Of a stretch of DNA of 64,000 bases, positions 9,004 to 18,359 are shown one piece after another. The position numbers and the translations under genes are program-made. The notes beneath the pieces were generated by a model, which searched no databases, was not told the DNA's origin, and was given only the letters and a program-made list of their open reading frames with translations. Numbering within the stretch: the first letter of the stretch is position 1; the number at the start of each line of letters is the position of its first letter. Source of the DNA: DIGJ01 sp041821315 (GTDB taxonomy: Bacteria; Bacillota; Clostridia; Lachnospirales; Lachnospiraceae); the NCBI GenBank assembly GCA_041821315.1, contig JBGUEO010000001.1, forward strand, positions 248,001 through 312,000, given 5' to 3'.

Positions 9004-9954
9004 ATGAAAAAGAGAAATATTATTATGGATTGTGATCCTGGTATTGATGATGCGATAGCACTTATCTTTGCAATTGCAAATGATGATAAATTGAATATTT
9101 TAGGAATTAGTACAGTTGCCGGAAATTTATCAAGCGATGTAGTAACCAATAATGCATTGGCATTAACAGAAGTATTGGGAAGATCGGATATCCCGGTGGC
9201 AAGAGGTGCAAGAAAACCATTATTGCGTACTCTTTCAACGGCGGGAGATATTCATGGAAAATACGGACTTGGCAGTTACGAATTGCCAAAACCAAAGCGA
9301 AAAGAAGAAAAAGAACATGCTGTCGTATTTATGAGAAATTTAATTATGAATGCGAGTCAGATGGTTACTCTGGTACCAACGGGACCGCTTACAAATATTG
9401 CACTTTTGTTGCATATGTATCCAGAAGTAAAAGAAAAGATTGAGTTAATCTGCTTAATGGGTGGTGCAAGTAAAGGTGGAAATGTAACAAAAACAGGAGA
9501 GTTTAATATTTGGGCTGATCCAGAAGCAGCATCAATCGTCTATCAAAGTGGGCTTCCTATTGTAATGTGTGGACTGGATGTAACAACAAAAAGTGGATTT
9601 TGTCGGGAACAGGCAGCATATTTGAAAAATTGCGAAGGTTTCATAGGTAAGATGTGCGGCGAAATGCTAGAATTTTACCTAGACTGTCCACATTACAAAG
9701 ATAAGATGCTTGCATCCATTCATGATGCAAGTACAATTATGTATCTGTTACATCCAGAAATTTACAAAGTAGTTCGCATGGAAGTAGAAGTTGATTGTTC
9801 AGAACACTTAAATCGAGGTATGACGGTATGTGACTTTAATAAGATAGTGGAGAAGGACAAAGAGGGAATAAATGTGTTGATGGATGTAGATACGAAGTTG
9901 TTTGAATTTTATTTGATGGAAGGAATTGAAACAATCAATCAGCGGCTATTATAA
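9004..9954 (+). CDS. Inosine-uridine-type nucleoside hydrolase
   Basis: This 316-residue enzyme cleaves the N-glycosidic bond of ribonucleosides to base plus ribose. The calcium-binding cluster DCDPGIDDA at the N-terminus, the VPTGPLTNIA loop and the GEFNIWADPEAA region identify the IUNH family. It is followed by ribokinase 67 bp later, so the pair would salvage nucleosides and phosphorylate the released ribose. Confidence 0.92.
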   Translation: MKKRNIIMDCDPGIDDAIALIFAIANDDKLNILGISTVAGNLSSDVVTNNALALTEVLGRSDIPVARGARKPLLRTLSTAGDIHGKYGLGSYELPKPKRKEEKEHAVVFMRNLIMNASQMVTLVPTGPLTNIALLLHMYPEVKEKIELICLMGGASKGGNVTKTGEFNIWADPEAASIVYQSGLPIVMCGLDVTTKSGFCREQAAYLKNCEGFIGKMCGEMLEFYLDCPHYKDKMLASIHDASTIMYLLHPEIYKVVRMEVEVDCSEHLNRGMTVCDFNKIVEKDKEGINVLMDVDTKLFEFYLMEGIETINQRLL

Positions 9955-10021
9955 GCACAATTGATAAAATACGGAGTATAAAAATAGGGGAATTACATTT
10001 TAATTGGAGAAGGAGATCGGA

Positions 10022-10903
10022 ATGAAAGTATTAAATTTTGGTTCATTAAATTATGATATTGTATATCAAGTGGAGCATGTTGTTATGCCAGGAGAAACAA
10101 TTGCATCCAAATCAATGAAAACGTTTTGTGGTGGAAAAGGATTAAACCAGTCCGTTGCACTTGCGAAAGCGGGGGCAAATGTGTTCCATGCAGGTATGGT
10201 AGGACAAGATGGAGATATGCTTTTACAAACCTTAGAGGAGAATGATGTAAATATTGGTTTTGTTGAAAAAATTGAAGGGAAAAGTGGACATGCAATTATC
10301 CAATTGGATAAACAAGCGCAGAATTGTATTTTGCTATATGGGGGAGCAAATCGTTTAATTACAAAGGAATATGTGGATAAAATAATTCGAACATTTGAAA
10401 AAGGCGATATATTGCTATTACAAAATGAAATTAATGAGTTGGATTACATCATTGATCGAGCGTATGAACAAGGAATGTGTATTGTATTGAATCCATCACC
10501 ATTTGATGAAGCACTCAATACATGTGATTTGAACAAAGTGTCTATCTTTGTATTAAACGAAATAGAAGGAGCGCAAATCAGTGGGAAAATAAAGCCAGAA
10601 GATATTCTTAATGAAATTCATATAAAATATCCGGAAAGTAAGGTAGTATTAACACTTGGGAAGGACGGCGCTGTATATAGTGATGATAATGAGATCGTAA
10701 AACAGCCGATTTTTCCAACAAAGGCAGTTGACACTACAGCAGCAGGTGATACATTTACCGGATATTTTATTGCTGGATTGATGGAAGAGAAGAATATAGC
10801 AGAAATTATGAAGCAAGCAGCGATGGCATCCTCAATTGCTGTTTCACGAATGGGCGCAGCTCCTTCTATACCGTATAAAGGTGAAGTTTATGCAAAGCTA
10901 TGA
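10022..10903 (+). CDS. rbsK: Ribokinase (PfkB family)
   Basis: This protein phosphorylates ribose (or a related sugar) with ATP. It is 293 residues, with an N-terminal GGKGLNQ substrate loop and the C-terminal PfkB signature DTTAAGDTFTGYF carrying the catalytic Asp. ATG 10022 with AGAAGGAGAT upstream is preferred to the TTG at 10004. It overlaps the downstream glycosylase by 14 bp. Context (a nucleoside hydrolase just upstream) supports ribose as substrate. Confidence 0.9.
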   Translation: MKVLNFGSLNYDIVYQVEHVVMPGETIASKSMKTFCGGKGLNQSVALAKAGANVFHAGMVGQDGDMLLQTLEENDVNIGFVEKIEGKSGHAIIQLDKQAQNCILLYGGANRLITKEYVDKIIRTFEKGDILLLQNEINELDYIIDRAYEQGMCIVLNPSPFDEALNTCDLNKVSIFVLNEIEGAQISGKIKPEDILNEIHIKYPESKVVLTLGKDGAVYSDDNEIVKQPIFPTKAVDTTAAGDTFTGYFIAGLMEEKNIAEIMKQAAMASSIAVSRMGAAPSIPYKGEVYAKL

Positions 10904-11387
10904 AATGATTCAACATACATTTGAACCAATATTTGATCAACAATCAAAAATACTAATTTTGGGAAGTTTTCCATCGGTAAAATCACGTGAAAATGGATTT
11001 TATTATGGTCATCCACAGAACCGTTTTTGGAAAGTGATAGCAAAAGTGTATGACCGGGATGTTCCTAAAACGGTGGATGAAAAAATTGATTTATTGTTAT
11101 CTTGCCAGATTGCAATTTGGGATGTAATTAAGAGCTGTAATATTTCAGGCTCTAGCGATAGCAGTATAAAGAACGTGATACCCATGGATTTAAAGCAAAT
11201 TCTAACAAAATGTGAGATAAAACAAATTTATGCAAATGGAAAGACGGCCGCTAAATTATATCGGACATTTGCACAGGAAATAACCAAAATGGATATTGTA
11301 GAATTACCTTCTACAAGTCCTGCAAATGCAATATATTCGGTAGAACGATTGACTGAGGAGTGGGGAAAAATTAAAAATATACAGTAG
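10890..11387 (+). CDS. DNA-deoxyinosine glycosylase (UDG family 6-like)
   Basis: This 165-residue protein is of the uracil-DNA glycosylase superfamily. The motif LGSFPSVKSRENGFYYGHPQNRFW near the N-terminus (read in parts: GSFPS, then YYGHPQNRFW) and the late LPSTSPANA match the hypoxanthine-DNA glycosylase group. It removes deaminated adenine from DNA. ATG 10890 lies inside the end of rbsK (14-bp overlap), giving translational coupling. The pairing with nucleoside salvage genes suggests a purine-deamination theme, which is inference. Confidence 0.8.
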   Translation: MQSYEMIQHTFEPIFDQQSKILILGSFPSVKSRENGFYYGHPQNRFWKVIAKVYDRDVPKTVDEKIDLLLSCQIAIWDVIKSCNISGSSDSSIKNVIPMDLKQILTKCEIKQIYANGKTAAKLYRTFAQEITKMDIVELPSTSPANAIYSVERLTEEWGKIKNIQ

Positions 11388-11478
11388 TTTGATATGGAAT
11401 CTGTAAATGCAGAAAATATATCCGCTTTGACTTAAGTGTGTAAGATTGAAAATTAGGAAAAGGTATTGAAAGGAACAC

Positions 11479-12966
11479 ATGAATAAGAAGATTTTGAATC
11501 GTATATTATATGGAACCGTTGATCAAAGTTTTTATAAGATGAATTGGCAAACGATTGATGATATAAATTATAAAACAATTAAGACGGTTTACATGGCAGC
11601 GACAACGATTACATTTTTATTGACTGTTTTTACAGTTAGCTACAAGTTTTTGAACTATATTACCGTTTTTTATATTGGGTATACTTTATTTTTTGCTATC
11701 ATGACAGGAATAACGTTTTATTTATCGAAACGAAAGCATCAAGTTGTAAAAATATTGTATTACACATTTGCGCTTGCCATGTATGCCCTTGTAATAGTTG
11801 TAGGTACTGTTTTTAGTCCCCAAAATTTAGCAGTAACATTTTATGTAGTATTATGTATTATTCCCGTAATTTATATTGAACCACCAATTAATTCCATTCT
11901 GTTGACATCGTTTGCGTGCGTGTGTTTTGGAATTACAACGTATTATAGTAAGGCGGATTATCCAACCATTGTTCAGTATGATATTGCAAATATAGTATGT
12001 TGCTTTGTTATTATCGTTATTTTTATTGCATTCATAAGAAATATGATGCTTGGCTATATGAAACAGATTTTTAATTATGAAGCAGAGGCCCAATTGGATA
12101 AGCTGACTGGTTTCTTAAATAAAGAGTATACACAGCGTCAGTGTGTTAACTATATTGATAAAAAAATAATGCAGCAGTCCTGTACGCTTATGCTTATTGA
12201 AGTAGATAATTTTAAGCAGATTAATAATATCATAGGTGATAGGCAAGGTGATTATATCTTATGTGAAGTCGCTGGTGTCTTAAGGAAAGTTTTTGATGAA
12301 AATGATATTCTAGGACGATTTGGTGGAGATGAATTTCTTGTATTCATCAAGGGATTGGGAGATAAAGAGAGTATTGCATATAAAGCGGATCTCATTTCGA
12401 GAAGAGTCCGCACTATTTTATCAGATATTATAAAGAATGGTCTATCTTGCAGCATAGGAATTAGAAGCAATGATTCACAACTGGCACTTGACTTTGATAC
12501 TATGTTATCACAGGCCAGTCAGGCACTTACGATTGCTAGGAAAAAAGGTGTGGGCAACTTGGAATTTTATATAAAAGAAGATAACACAGATAAACCATTA
12601 ATTTTAGTAGTTGATGAAGTGAAAATAAGTAGAGCTGTTTTATGTAACTTTCTAAAATCAGAGTATGATGCAATTCCAGCAGAAGATGCAAAGATGGCAA
12701 TTCAATATTTACGATTACACAAAGATAAAGTGGCAGCCATTTTAATTGATACTTCAGTACCGATTACAAATGGTTACGATGTGATAGGTGAAATACGTAA
12801 GAATGAAAACTATAAAAATATTGCAATTATCAAGATTACGTCCAATCAAAAAAAAGGAATCAAAATTATGGAAGTGGGAGTGAATGAATTTGTATCAAGA
12901 CCTTACGAGATAAATGAGGTGAGAAATAAGGTTTCCGATGCAATAAAGAAGAAAGGTAACATTTGA
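11479..12966 (+). CDS. Membrane GGDEF diguanylate cyclase with C-terminal receiver-like domain
   Basis: This 495-residue protein has about five or six transmembrane helices (residues about 35-195), a GGDEF domain with an intact GGDEF at 282-286, and a CheY-like domain from about 375. It should make cyclic-di-GMP at the membrane. The product-inhibition RxxD site is absent (DEND in its place). The receiver keeps the phospho-acceptor Asp (LIDTSVP) and T (KITSN). Its acidic pocket reads VVDEV, and the conserved Lys is Arg (SRPY), so phosphorylation is doubtful. A receiver after the cyclase is an unusual order. Confidence 0.85.
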   Translation: MNKKILNRILYGTVDQSFYKMNWQTIDDINYKTIKTVYMAATTITFLLTVFTVSYKFLNYITVFYIGYTLFFAIMTGITFYLSKRKHQVVKILYYTFALAMYALVIVVGTVFSPQNLAVTFYVVLCIIPVIYIEPPINSILLTSFACVCFGITTYYSKADYPTIVQYDIANIVCCFVIIVIFIAFIRNMMLGYMKQIFNYEAEAQLDKLTGFLNKEYTQRQCVNYIDKKIMQQSCTLMLIEVDNFKQINNIIGDRQGDYILCEVAGVLRKVFDENDILGRFGGDEFLVFIKGLGDKESIAYKADLISRRVRTILSDIIKNGLSCSIGIRSNDSQLALDFDTMLSQASQALTIARKKGVGNLEFYIKEDNTDKPLILVVDEVKISRAVLCNFLKSEYDAIPAEDAKMAIQYLRLHKDKVAAILIDTSVPITNGYDVIGEIRKNENYKNIAIIKITSNQKKGIKIMEVGVNEFVSRPYEINEVRNKVSDAIKKKGNI

Positions 12967-12984
12967 TTTGTTAAATAGCGTATA

Positions 12985-13033
12985 AAAAACTAGATTCCTT
13001 GGTGTAATAATTGTATCAAGGAATTTAGTTTTT
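12985..13033. terminator. Bidirectional terminator between convergent genes
   Basis: AAAAACTAGATTCCTTG (12985-13001) pairs with CAAGGAATTTAGTTTTT (13017-13033) with one mismatch. T runs occur on both strands, serving the GGDEF gene and the convergent thioesterase gene. Confidence 0.8.
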
Positions 13034-13044
13034 GCATTCAATCG

Positions 13045-13473
13045 TTAAAGAGTGCCAGTTATATACATTGTAAAGGTAGCAATTGCCAATAATTCTTTTT
13101 TTGCATTGGTTACTTCAACTCGCGTGACAGCGGTTTTATTGCCCTTATGGTCGGTTTTAGCTTCGGCATAAATGACGTCTGATACACCAGGCTGTAAATA
13201 ATTGATCGTTCCTTGTAATGTTACATTTGATACACCGTATGCATATACCGCCATACCAGAAGTTAAATCGCAAAGGGTAAAAATTGTACCTCCATGAATA
13301 CAGCCATACAGATTTTTATTACTGTCATTTATTTTTAATGAAACATAGGCATAACCAGGTTTTACGTCAAGAATGTCCATATCGCTCAGGTGATTTTCAA
13401 TTATGTGATGCATGATGCCGTCCCAAATGACATCGCTAAAAATTCCATTATTTTTAAAAGTTAACTCGTTCAT
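13045..13473 (-). CDS. PaaI/YdiI-type hotdog thioesterase
   Basis: This is a 142-residue single hotdog-fold protein. The HGGTIFTLCDLTSGMA motif (HGG then the acidic residue on the central helix) is characteristic of acyl-CoA thioesterases of the PaaI group, which hydrolyse aromatic or short acyl-CoAs. The start at 13473 is chosen because GGAGA lies 8 bp upstream; an upstream ATG has no such site. It is co-directional with the HAD gene 77 bp away. Confidence 0.85.
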   Translation of the reverse strand: MNELTFKNNGIFSDVIWDGIMHHIIENHLSDMDILDVKPGYAYVSLKINDSNKNLYGCIHGGTIFTLCDLTSGMAVYAYGVSNVTLQGTINYLQPGVSDVIYAEAKTDHKGNKTAVTRVEVTNAKKELLAIATFTMYITGTL

Positions 13474-13550
13474 CTTATTTCTCCAATTTCGTATGTTTTT
13501 CATTTTGTGTTGTATTTTTTAATGTTAAAATAATAGTTAAGATTAATCCA

Positions 13551-14249
13551 TTATATATTTTGGGGTAAAAGTAATTCCTTTAACTCCTGATACGAGCAAA
13601 CTTCATAGTTAATATCTGCTTCGATTGTATTTTTTTTGTGATTTGGGTTATACCAGCATGTGTCAATGCCAGCATTATTTCCTCCTTTTATATCAGAGGT
13701 AAGACTGTCTCCTATCATCAAAACTTTTTTCTTGTTTGTGTATTTCATAGCATGTAGTGCATAATCAAAGATACCTGGATTTGGTTTTGATTGATTGATT
13801 TCTTCTGAGATGATGACATCTTCAAAAAAGGGTGCCAAAATAGAGGCGCGGATACGTTTTTTTTGTACACTGGTAAGGCCATTTGTTACAATAACCATAC
13901 GATAGTGTGGATGGAGTGCCTCTATCAAATCATAACTTCCGTTTAGTAAAAAGGAGGCATCTGCCAGATGTGTTAGATAAGCGGCAGATAGTTTGTCACA
14001 ATCAATTGGTTCCTCAAGTTTTGCGATAAAACGACGAAAGCGTTCTGCTTTTAGTTCTTCTTGCGTGATTTGACCTAGTTCAAATTCTTTCCATATGGTT
14101 TCATTTATTGCAGCATAAATTGGTAGGTGGTATGTTTCATCATATTGAATTCCCAAATCCAAAGAAGCATGTTGCAGTGCATAGCGTTCCGATTTGCCAA
14201 AATCATATAACGTTTCATCTGCGTCAAATATTAAAATGTCATAGTTCAT
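13551..14249 (-). CDS. HAD-superfamily phosphatase (YjjG-like)
   Basis: This is a 232-residue HAD hydrolase. Motif I DADETLYDF, motif II VTNG, motif III Lys in SKPNPGIF and motif IV GDSLTSDIKGG are all intact. The helical cap after motif I fits the YjjG nucleotidase subfamily that removes phosphate from (d)UMP/dTMP or noncanonical nucleotides. Exact substrate is inferred. The start at 14249 has GGAGA upstream. Confidence 0.87.
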   Translation of the reverse strand: MNYDILIFDADETLYDFGKSERYALQHASLDLGIQYDETYHLPIYAAINETIWKEFELGQITQEELKAERFRRFIAKLEEPIDCDKLSAAYLTHLADASFLLNGSYDLIEALHPHYRMVIVTNGLTSVQKKRIRASILAPFFEDVIISEEINQSKPNPGIFDYALHAMKYTNKKKVLMIGDSLTSDIKGGNNAGIDTCWYNPNHKKNTIEADINYEVCSYQELKELLLPQNI

Positions 14250-14493
14250 AAGTATCTCCATTCTTGCACATAGTTTGTGCATTTTTTGTGTATAAAGGAT
14301 TTTGTAAGTTCCGATATAAATATTGTAAAAAACAACAATTATAGCTTATAATAAGAATTGAAATTTGTCTATATCGATTTTAATATATGCAAACGCAGTA
14401 CAAGAAGTGGTTGGTGATTTTATGAGTCTGTGTAATCAATGGAAGATGCAGAAAAATGAAATTGAGCAAAAAGAGGGATTAACAGGTGAAAAC

Positions 14494-15087
14494 ATGAAAA
14501 TACTTGAAGAAATAGAACAATACACTCCATATAATGAGCAAGAAGAAAAAGATAAAACAGTTATGATTAATTTTATCAAAACATCGAAACAGGTGTTATT
14601 AAGAGAAAATAAAATTGCACATTTTACGGCTTCCTCATGGGTGGTAAATAGAGAACGTACAAAAATACTTATGATTTTTCACAACATTTTCAATTCATGG
14701 TCATGGACGGGAGGTCATGCGGATGGAGAAGAAGATTTATTACAGGTTGCAATTCGTGAAGCAAAGGAAGAAACGGGAGTGGAACACGTCACTCCGGTCT
14801 TTGAAGATATTTTTTCGCTTGAAATTATCACGGTGGATGGACATGAAAAAAGAGGAGAGTACGTACCTTCTCATCTTCATGTTAATATAACATATTTATT
14901 AGAGGCTAACGAGATGGATGAAATTCGAATTAAGGAAGACGAAAATAGTGGCGTAAAATGGTTTGCGCTAGAGGATGCGGTAGCAGCATCTTGTGAACCT
15001 TGGATGCAGGGAATTTATCAAAAACTAAATCAGAAATTAAAAGAGCAGATAGCAATTTCATACCTAGAGAAGAATACAAAAAAGTGA
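14494..15087 (+). CDS. NUDIX hydrolase
   Basis: This is a 197-residue protein with a complete Nudix box (GHADGEEDLLQVAIREAKEETGV in the GX5EX7REUXEEXGU pattern, spanning about residues 74-96). It would hydrolyse a nucleoside diphosphate linked to another moiety. The N-terminal helix KILEEIEQYTP is typical of a subfamily starting at this ATG; an upstream in-frame ATG at 14365 would add an unsupported extension. Metal ligands are intact. Substrate is unknown. Confidence 0.82.
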   Translation: MKILEEIEQYTPYNEQEEKDKTVMINFIKTSKQVLLRENKIAHFTASSWVVNRERTKILMIFHNIFNSWSWTGGHADGEEDLLQVAIREAKEETGVEHVTPVFEDIFSLEIITVDGHEKRGEYVPSHLHVNITYLLEANEMDEIRIKEDENSGVKWFALEDAVAASCEPWMQGIYQKLNQKLKEQIAISYLEKNTKK

Positions 15088-15180
15088 CATGTGTCGTTTC
15101 GGTTTGTCAATATCCAGATTACAATAAAAATATAAATAAAGTTGAACGGTCGTCAAGTTTATTTTGGAGGTGCCTAACAT

Positions 15181-15879
15181 TTGAATGAAGAAGCATGGAA
15201 GAATGCATTGAAGGATGAAAAAAATCAAGAGTTGTTTGCACATATGCCTGCAAAGGTTTTTGATTGTGCACGTGTAAGGAAGCTTAAATCAGGTTCTTTT
15301 GTGGTAGAAAAGGAGCAGGAAATCAAAGAAATTTTACTATGTTGCAAGGGGCAAATGCAGGTTCAAAATGAGTTTTTAAATGGAACGATTTATAATTTTG
15401 ATTATGCGGAACCAATTTCTTATATTGGTGTTATGGAGTTACTCGCAGACAGCACGATTTATTCGGCATATTTAAAGGCAAAAACAGATTGTGAGATTTT
15501 AGTGATACCAACGAAAGTATTTTTTGACTGGTTTTATAAGGATCAATGGTTAATCCTTGAAGTTTTGAAATTTGTATCAAAAAGTATGTTTGAACGATCT
15601 TTTACCATTGGAGAACATCGTGTATATCCTGCAATTTTTCAAATAGTAAAATATCTGATTGCGTGCTATGAAGCATCGGATGATGATATGGTCTTTATTC
15701 AAAAGAGCAAGGAAGAAATTAGTACATTGTTTTGTATTTCTACTCGAACGGTGCACCGTGTATTGAAGCAATTAAAAGAAGCAAATATTGTTTCTGTAAG
15801 GCGAAATGGGATAGGAATATCGAGAGAACAGTATAATAAATTAATCGATCAATTTGAAGAAATGAGGAATCAGGTATGA
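15181..15879 (+). CDS. Crp/Fnr-family transcriptional regulator of the yjjI operon
   Basis: This 232-residue protein has a cyclic-nucleotide-binding-like beta barrel (residues about 20-120) and a C-terminal winged helix with the recognition motif KEEISTLFCISTRTVHRVL. There is no N-terminal cysteine cluster, so it is unlikely to be an Fe-S Fnr sensor. It starts at TTG behind GGAGG. Its last codons overlap yjjI (ATGA), giving a tightly coupled three-gene operon with the glycyl-radical enzyme and activase, which it presumably controls. Confidence 0.85.
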   Translation: MNEEAWKNALKDEKNQELFAHMPAKVFDCARVRKLKSGSFVVEKEQEIKEILLCCKGQMQVQNEFLNGTIYNFDYAEPISYIGVMELLADSTIYSAYLKAKTDCEILVIPTKVFFDWFYKDQWLILEVLKFVSKSMFERSFTIGEHRVYPAIFQIVKYLIACYEASDDDMVFIQKSKEEISTLFCISTRTVHRVLKQLKEANIVSVRRNGIGISREQYNKLIDQFEEMRNQV

Positions 15880-17387
15880 GTCAAGTATTGGATGTTATAA
15901 CAGACAAGTCATTAACTTATCATCAGCAAATTTTGGAATTAGCAGCAGTTGCTGGAAATAGTGAAAAAGTTTTACAGTATGGTGATGGGGCGGAAACGTT
16001 AATCAAAGAAAATGTTATCTGTACAATGTTTGAAGGGGAAATTCCGTATCGTCCGCGTTATGTTGTGCCAGATTATCAAAAACTGATGGAAAAGGGATGC
16101 AAATTTCTTGAATTAGCGCCACCACAAAATATATGGGAAGCAACAAATACACTTTTGATCTTTTATAAACATGTGCCTTCCATTACTTCGTTTCCAGTTT
16201 ATCTTGGCAATATTGATACATTATTACAGCCATATGTAAAAGATGAGGACGAAGCTTATCTTGCAATTAAATTATTTTTACAGCACATTGATCGTACACT
16301 AACCAATTCTTTTGTTCATGCCAATATTGGTCCAGAAGACACCACGGCAGGACGTTTGATATTAAAAGCAACCGAGGAACTTGAGTGTTCGATACCAAAT
16401 ATCACACTTAAATATGAAGAAGGTGTTACCTCCAAAGAACTTGCCAAATTAAGCGCTTTGGTCGCACTAAAGACAGCAAAACCAAGTTTTGCAAATCATA
16501 AGCTATATAAAAAGGATTTTGGAACCAATCAGTATGCGATTGTGAGTTGCTACAATGGATTTAACATTGGAGGGGGCGGGTATACGCTTGTACGTCTTAT
16601 ACTTAGCAACCTGGCAAAAAAAGCAACTTCTGTAGAGGATTTCTTAGAAAATCAACTTCCGATGGGAGCGAGAGAAACACTCCATGTAATTGATGAACGT
16701 TCTCGTTTTGTTCGCGAAGAAAGCACTTTCTTTTCTTCTAATTTTCTTGTGAAAGAAGGCTTTGTTTCGGCTGATTTATTCGCTGGAATGCTAGGCGTTG
16801 TAGGTCTTGCAGAAGCAGTAAATACGTTGCTTAACAAGACTGAGCTTGCAGAACGGTTTGGACACGGTGAAGAGGCAAATAAACTTGGACTTACAATTAT
16901 TGAACGATTAAATGATCTTGTTAAAGAACATCATTGTCCGTATGTAACATGCTTTAATGGTAATCATTTTCTTCATGCACAGGTAGGACTTGATGTGGAC
17001 GAAGGATTTTCACCTGGATGTCGGATTCCAGTTGGCGAAGAACCGGAATTGATGGAACATATATTACAGTCTGCACCATTCCATAAATACTTCTTTAATG
17101 GAATTGGAGATATTTTTGTATTAGAAGAGACATATCAAAAGCATCCGGATTCCTTGGTGCATATTGTAAAAGGAGCATTTGATAATGGACTTCGTTATTT
17201 CTCGGCATATGGTGTTGGAGGTGATGTGGTACGTGTAACCGGTTATTTGGCTAAGCGTTCGGAAGTAGAACGTCTAGAAAATGGTGAAGCTGTACTTAAT
17301 AATGCAACTATCTTTGCAAAAGGTGCAAAAAATAATGGGAAAGCTTTTGACCGCAGAGAGGAAAGGTATGAGGATGGCAATCAATAA
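15876..17387 (+). CDS. yjjI: YjjI-family glycyl radical enzyme
   Basis: This 503-residue oxygen-sensitive enzyme belongs to the glycyl-radical superfamily, DUF3029/YjjI branch, whose substrate is not established. The C-terminal glycyl-radical loop VVRVTGYLAK is present. Candidate active-site cysteines include those in VSCYNGF and VTCFNGN. It resembles anaerobic ribonucleotide reductase more than pyruvate formate-lyase but lacks the zinc-binding C-terminus of NrdD. It is coupled by overlaps to the regulator upstream and the YjjW activase downstream. Confidence 0.88.
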   Translation: MSQVLDVITDKSLTYHQQILELAAVAGNSEKVLQYGDGAETLIKENVICTMFEGEIPYRPRYVVPDYQKLMEKGCKFLELAPPQNIWEATNTLLIFYKHVPSITSFPVYLGNIDTLLQPYVKDEDEAYLAIKLFLQHIDRTLTNSFVHANIGPEDTTAGRLILKATEELECSIPNITLKYEEGVTSKELAKLSALVALKTAKPSFANHKLYKKDFGTNQYAIVSCYNGFNIGGGGYTLVRLILSNLAKKATSVEDFLENQLPMGARETLHVIDERSRFVREESTFFSSNFLVKEGFVSADLFAGMLGVVGLAEAVNTLLNKTELAERFGHGEEANKLGLTIIERLNDLVKEHHCPYVTCFNGNHFLHAQVGLDVDEGFSPGCRIPVGEEPELMEHILQSAPFHKYFFNGIGDIFVLEETYQKHPDSLVHIVKGAFDNGLRYFSAYGVGGDVVRVTGYLAKRSEVERLENGEAVLNNATIFAKGAKNNGKAFDRREERYEDGNQ

Positions 17388-18201
17388 AATCATTCCATTT
17401 TCTTGTGTGGATGGGCCTGGAAATCGGATGGTTATTTTCTTTCAGGGCTGTAATTTTTCTTGTGGCTATTGTCATAATCCAGAGACTATTCATCACTGTA
17501 TTAACTGTGGAGCATGTGCAGAGACTTGTCCAGTAGGGGCATTGACGATGAATGACGGAAAAATATGCTGGGATGATAAAAAATGTGTGGAATGTGATAT
17601 GTGTATTAAAACTTGCAAATATCTATCTTCTCCAAAGACGAAGGATAGTACGCCAGATGATATTATGAAACGAATCAAACGCGCTGAGGCTTTTATTGAT
17701 GGAATTACCATAAGTGGCGGAGAATGTACATTAAATATCCCTTTTTTAACCGAGTTATTTCAAAAAGTAAAAGGGGAAACACATCTTACGTGCTTTATAG
17801 ATACCAACGGTAGTATTGATTTATCCAATGCCAATGAATTTGTTAATCTTACGGATGGGTTTATGCTGGATGTAAAAGCAGTGATGGAAGAGGAACATAA
17901 AAAGTTGACGGGAATGTCAAATGATGTTGTTTTAAAAAACTTAGAATATTTACTGGAAAAACAAAAATTATATGAAGTTCGTACTGTGCTTGCACCAGGA
18001 CTACAACATGAACTTACGGTTTCATATGTGGCAAATAAGATAAAAGATACATGTATTTATAAATTGCTAAGATATCGGCCATTCGGAGTTCGAGAAGAAG
18101 GAATCGCAAGCTTTGGAACAAAGGTGACTACAAAAGAGTATATGGAAGATATGATAAAGTTAGCAAAAGAACATGGTGCAAGTAAAGTAATTGGAGTTTA
18201 A
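17368..18201 (+). CDS. yjjW: YjjW-family glycyl radical enzyme activase (radical SAM)
   Basis: This 277-residue activase generates the glycyl radical on YjjI. The radical-SAM cluster CNFSCGYC near residue 30 follows the IIPFSCVDGPGNR opening. Two ferredoxin-like clusters (CINCGACAETCPVG and CVECDMCIKTC) follow, and the GGE motif appears as ISGGECT. ATG 17368 overlaps yjjI by 20 bp with GAGAGGAAAGG upstream. The start could alternatively be 17374. A strong terminator ends the operon. Confidence 0.9.
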   Translation: MRMAINKIIPFSCVDGPGNRMVIFFQGCNFSCGYCHNPETIHHCINCGACAETCPVGALTMNDGKICWDDKKCVECDMCIKTCKYLSSPKTKDSTPDDIMKRIKRAEAFIDGITISGGECTLNIPFLTELFQKVKGETHLTCFIDTNGSIDLSNANEFVNLTDGFMLDVKAVMEEEHKKLTGMSNDVVLKNLEYLLEKQKLYEVRTVLAPGLQHELTVSYVANKIKDTCIYKLLRYRPFGVREEGIASFGTKVTTKEYMEDMIKLAKEHGASKVIGV

Positions 18202-18207
18202 ATGCTT

Positions 18208-18275
18208 GACGGTAAAAAATTTAAATCAATCACTAGGTAATCAAAGGGTTGATAAAATTTTTTACCGTCATTTTT
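18208..18275 (+). terminator. Terminator of the yjjI-yjjW operon
   Basis: GACGGTAAAAAATTT (18208-18222) pairs perfectly with AAATTTTTTACCGTC (18255-18269), followed by a T run. Confidence 0.85.
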
Positions 18276-18359
18276 TTTGAAAAGTAGGCAAATAAAATGT
18301 ACATTTTTCGACTTTTTTCATATCTTGTAAGAAAAGAGAGTTTTGTAAAAGGGAGAAAA

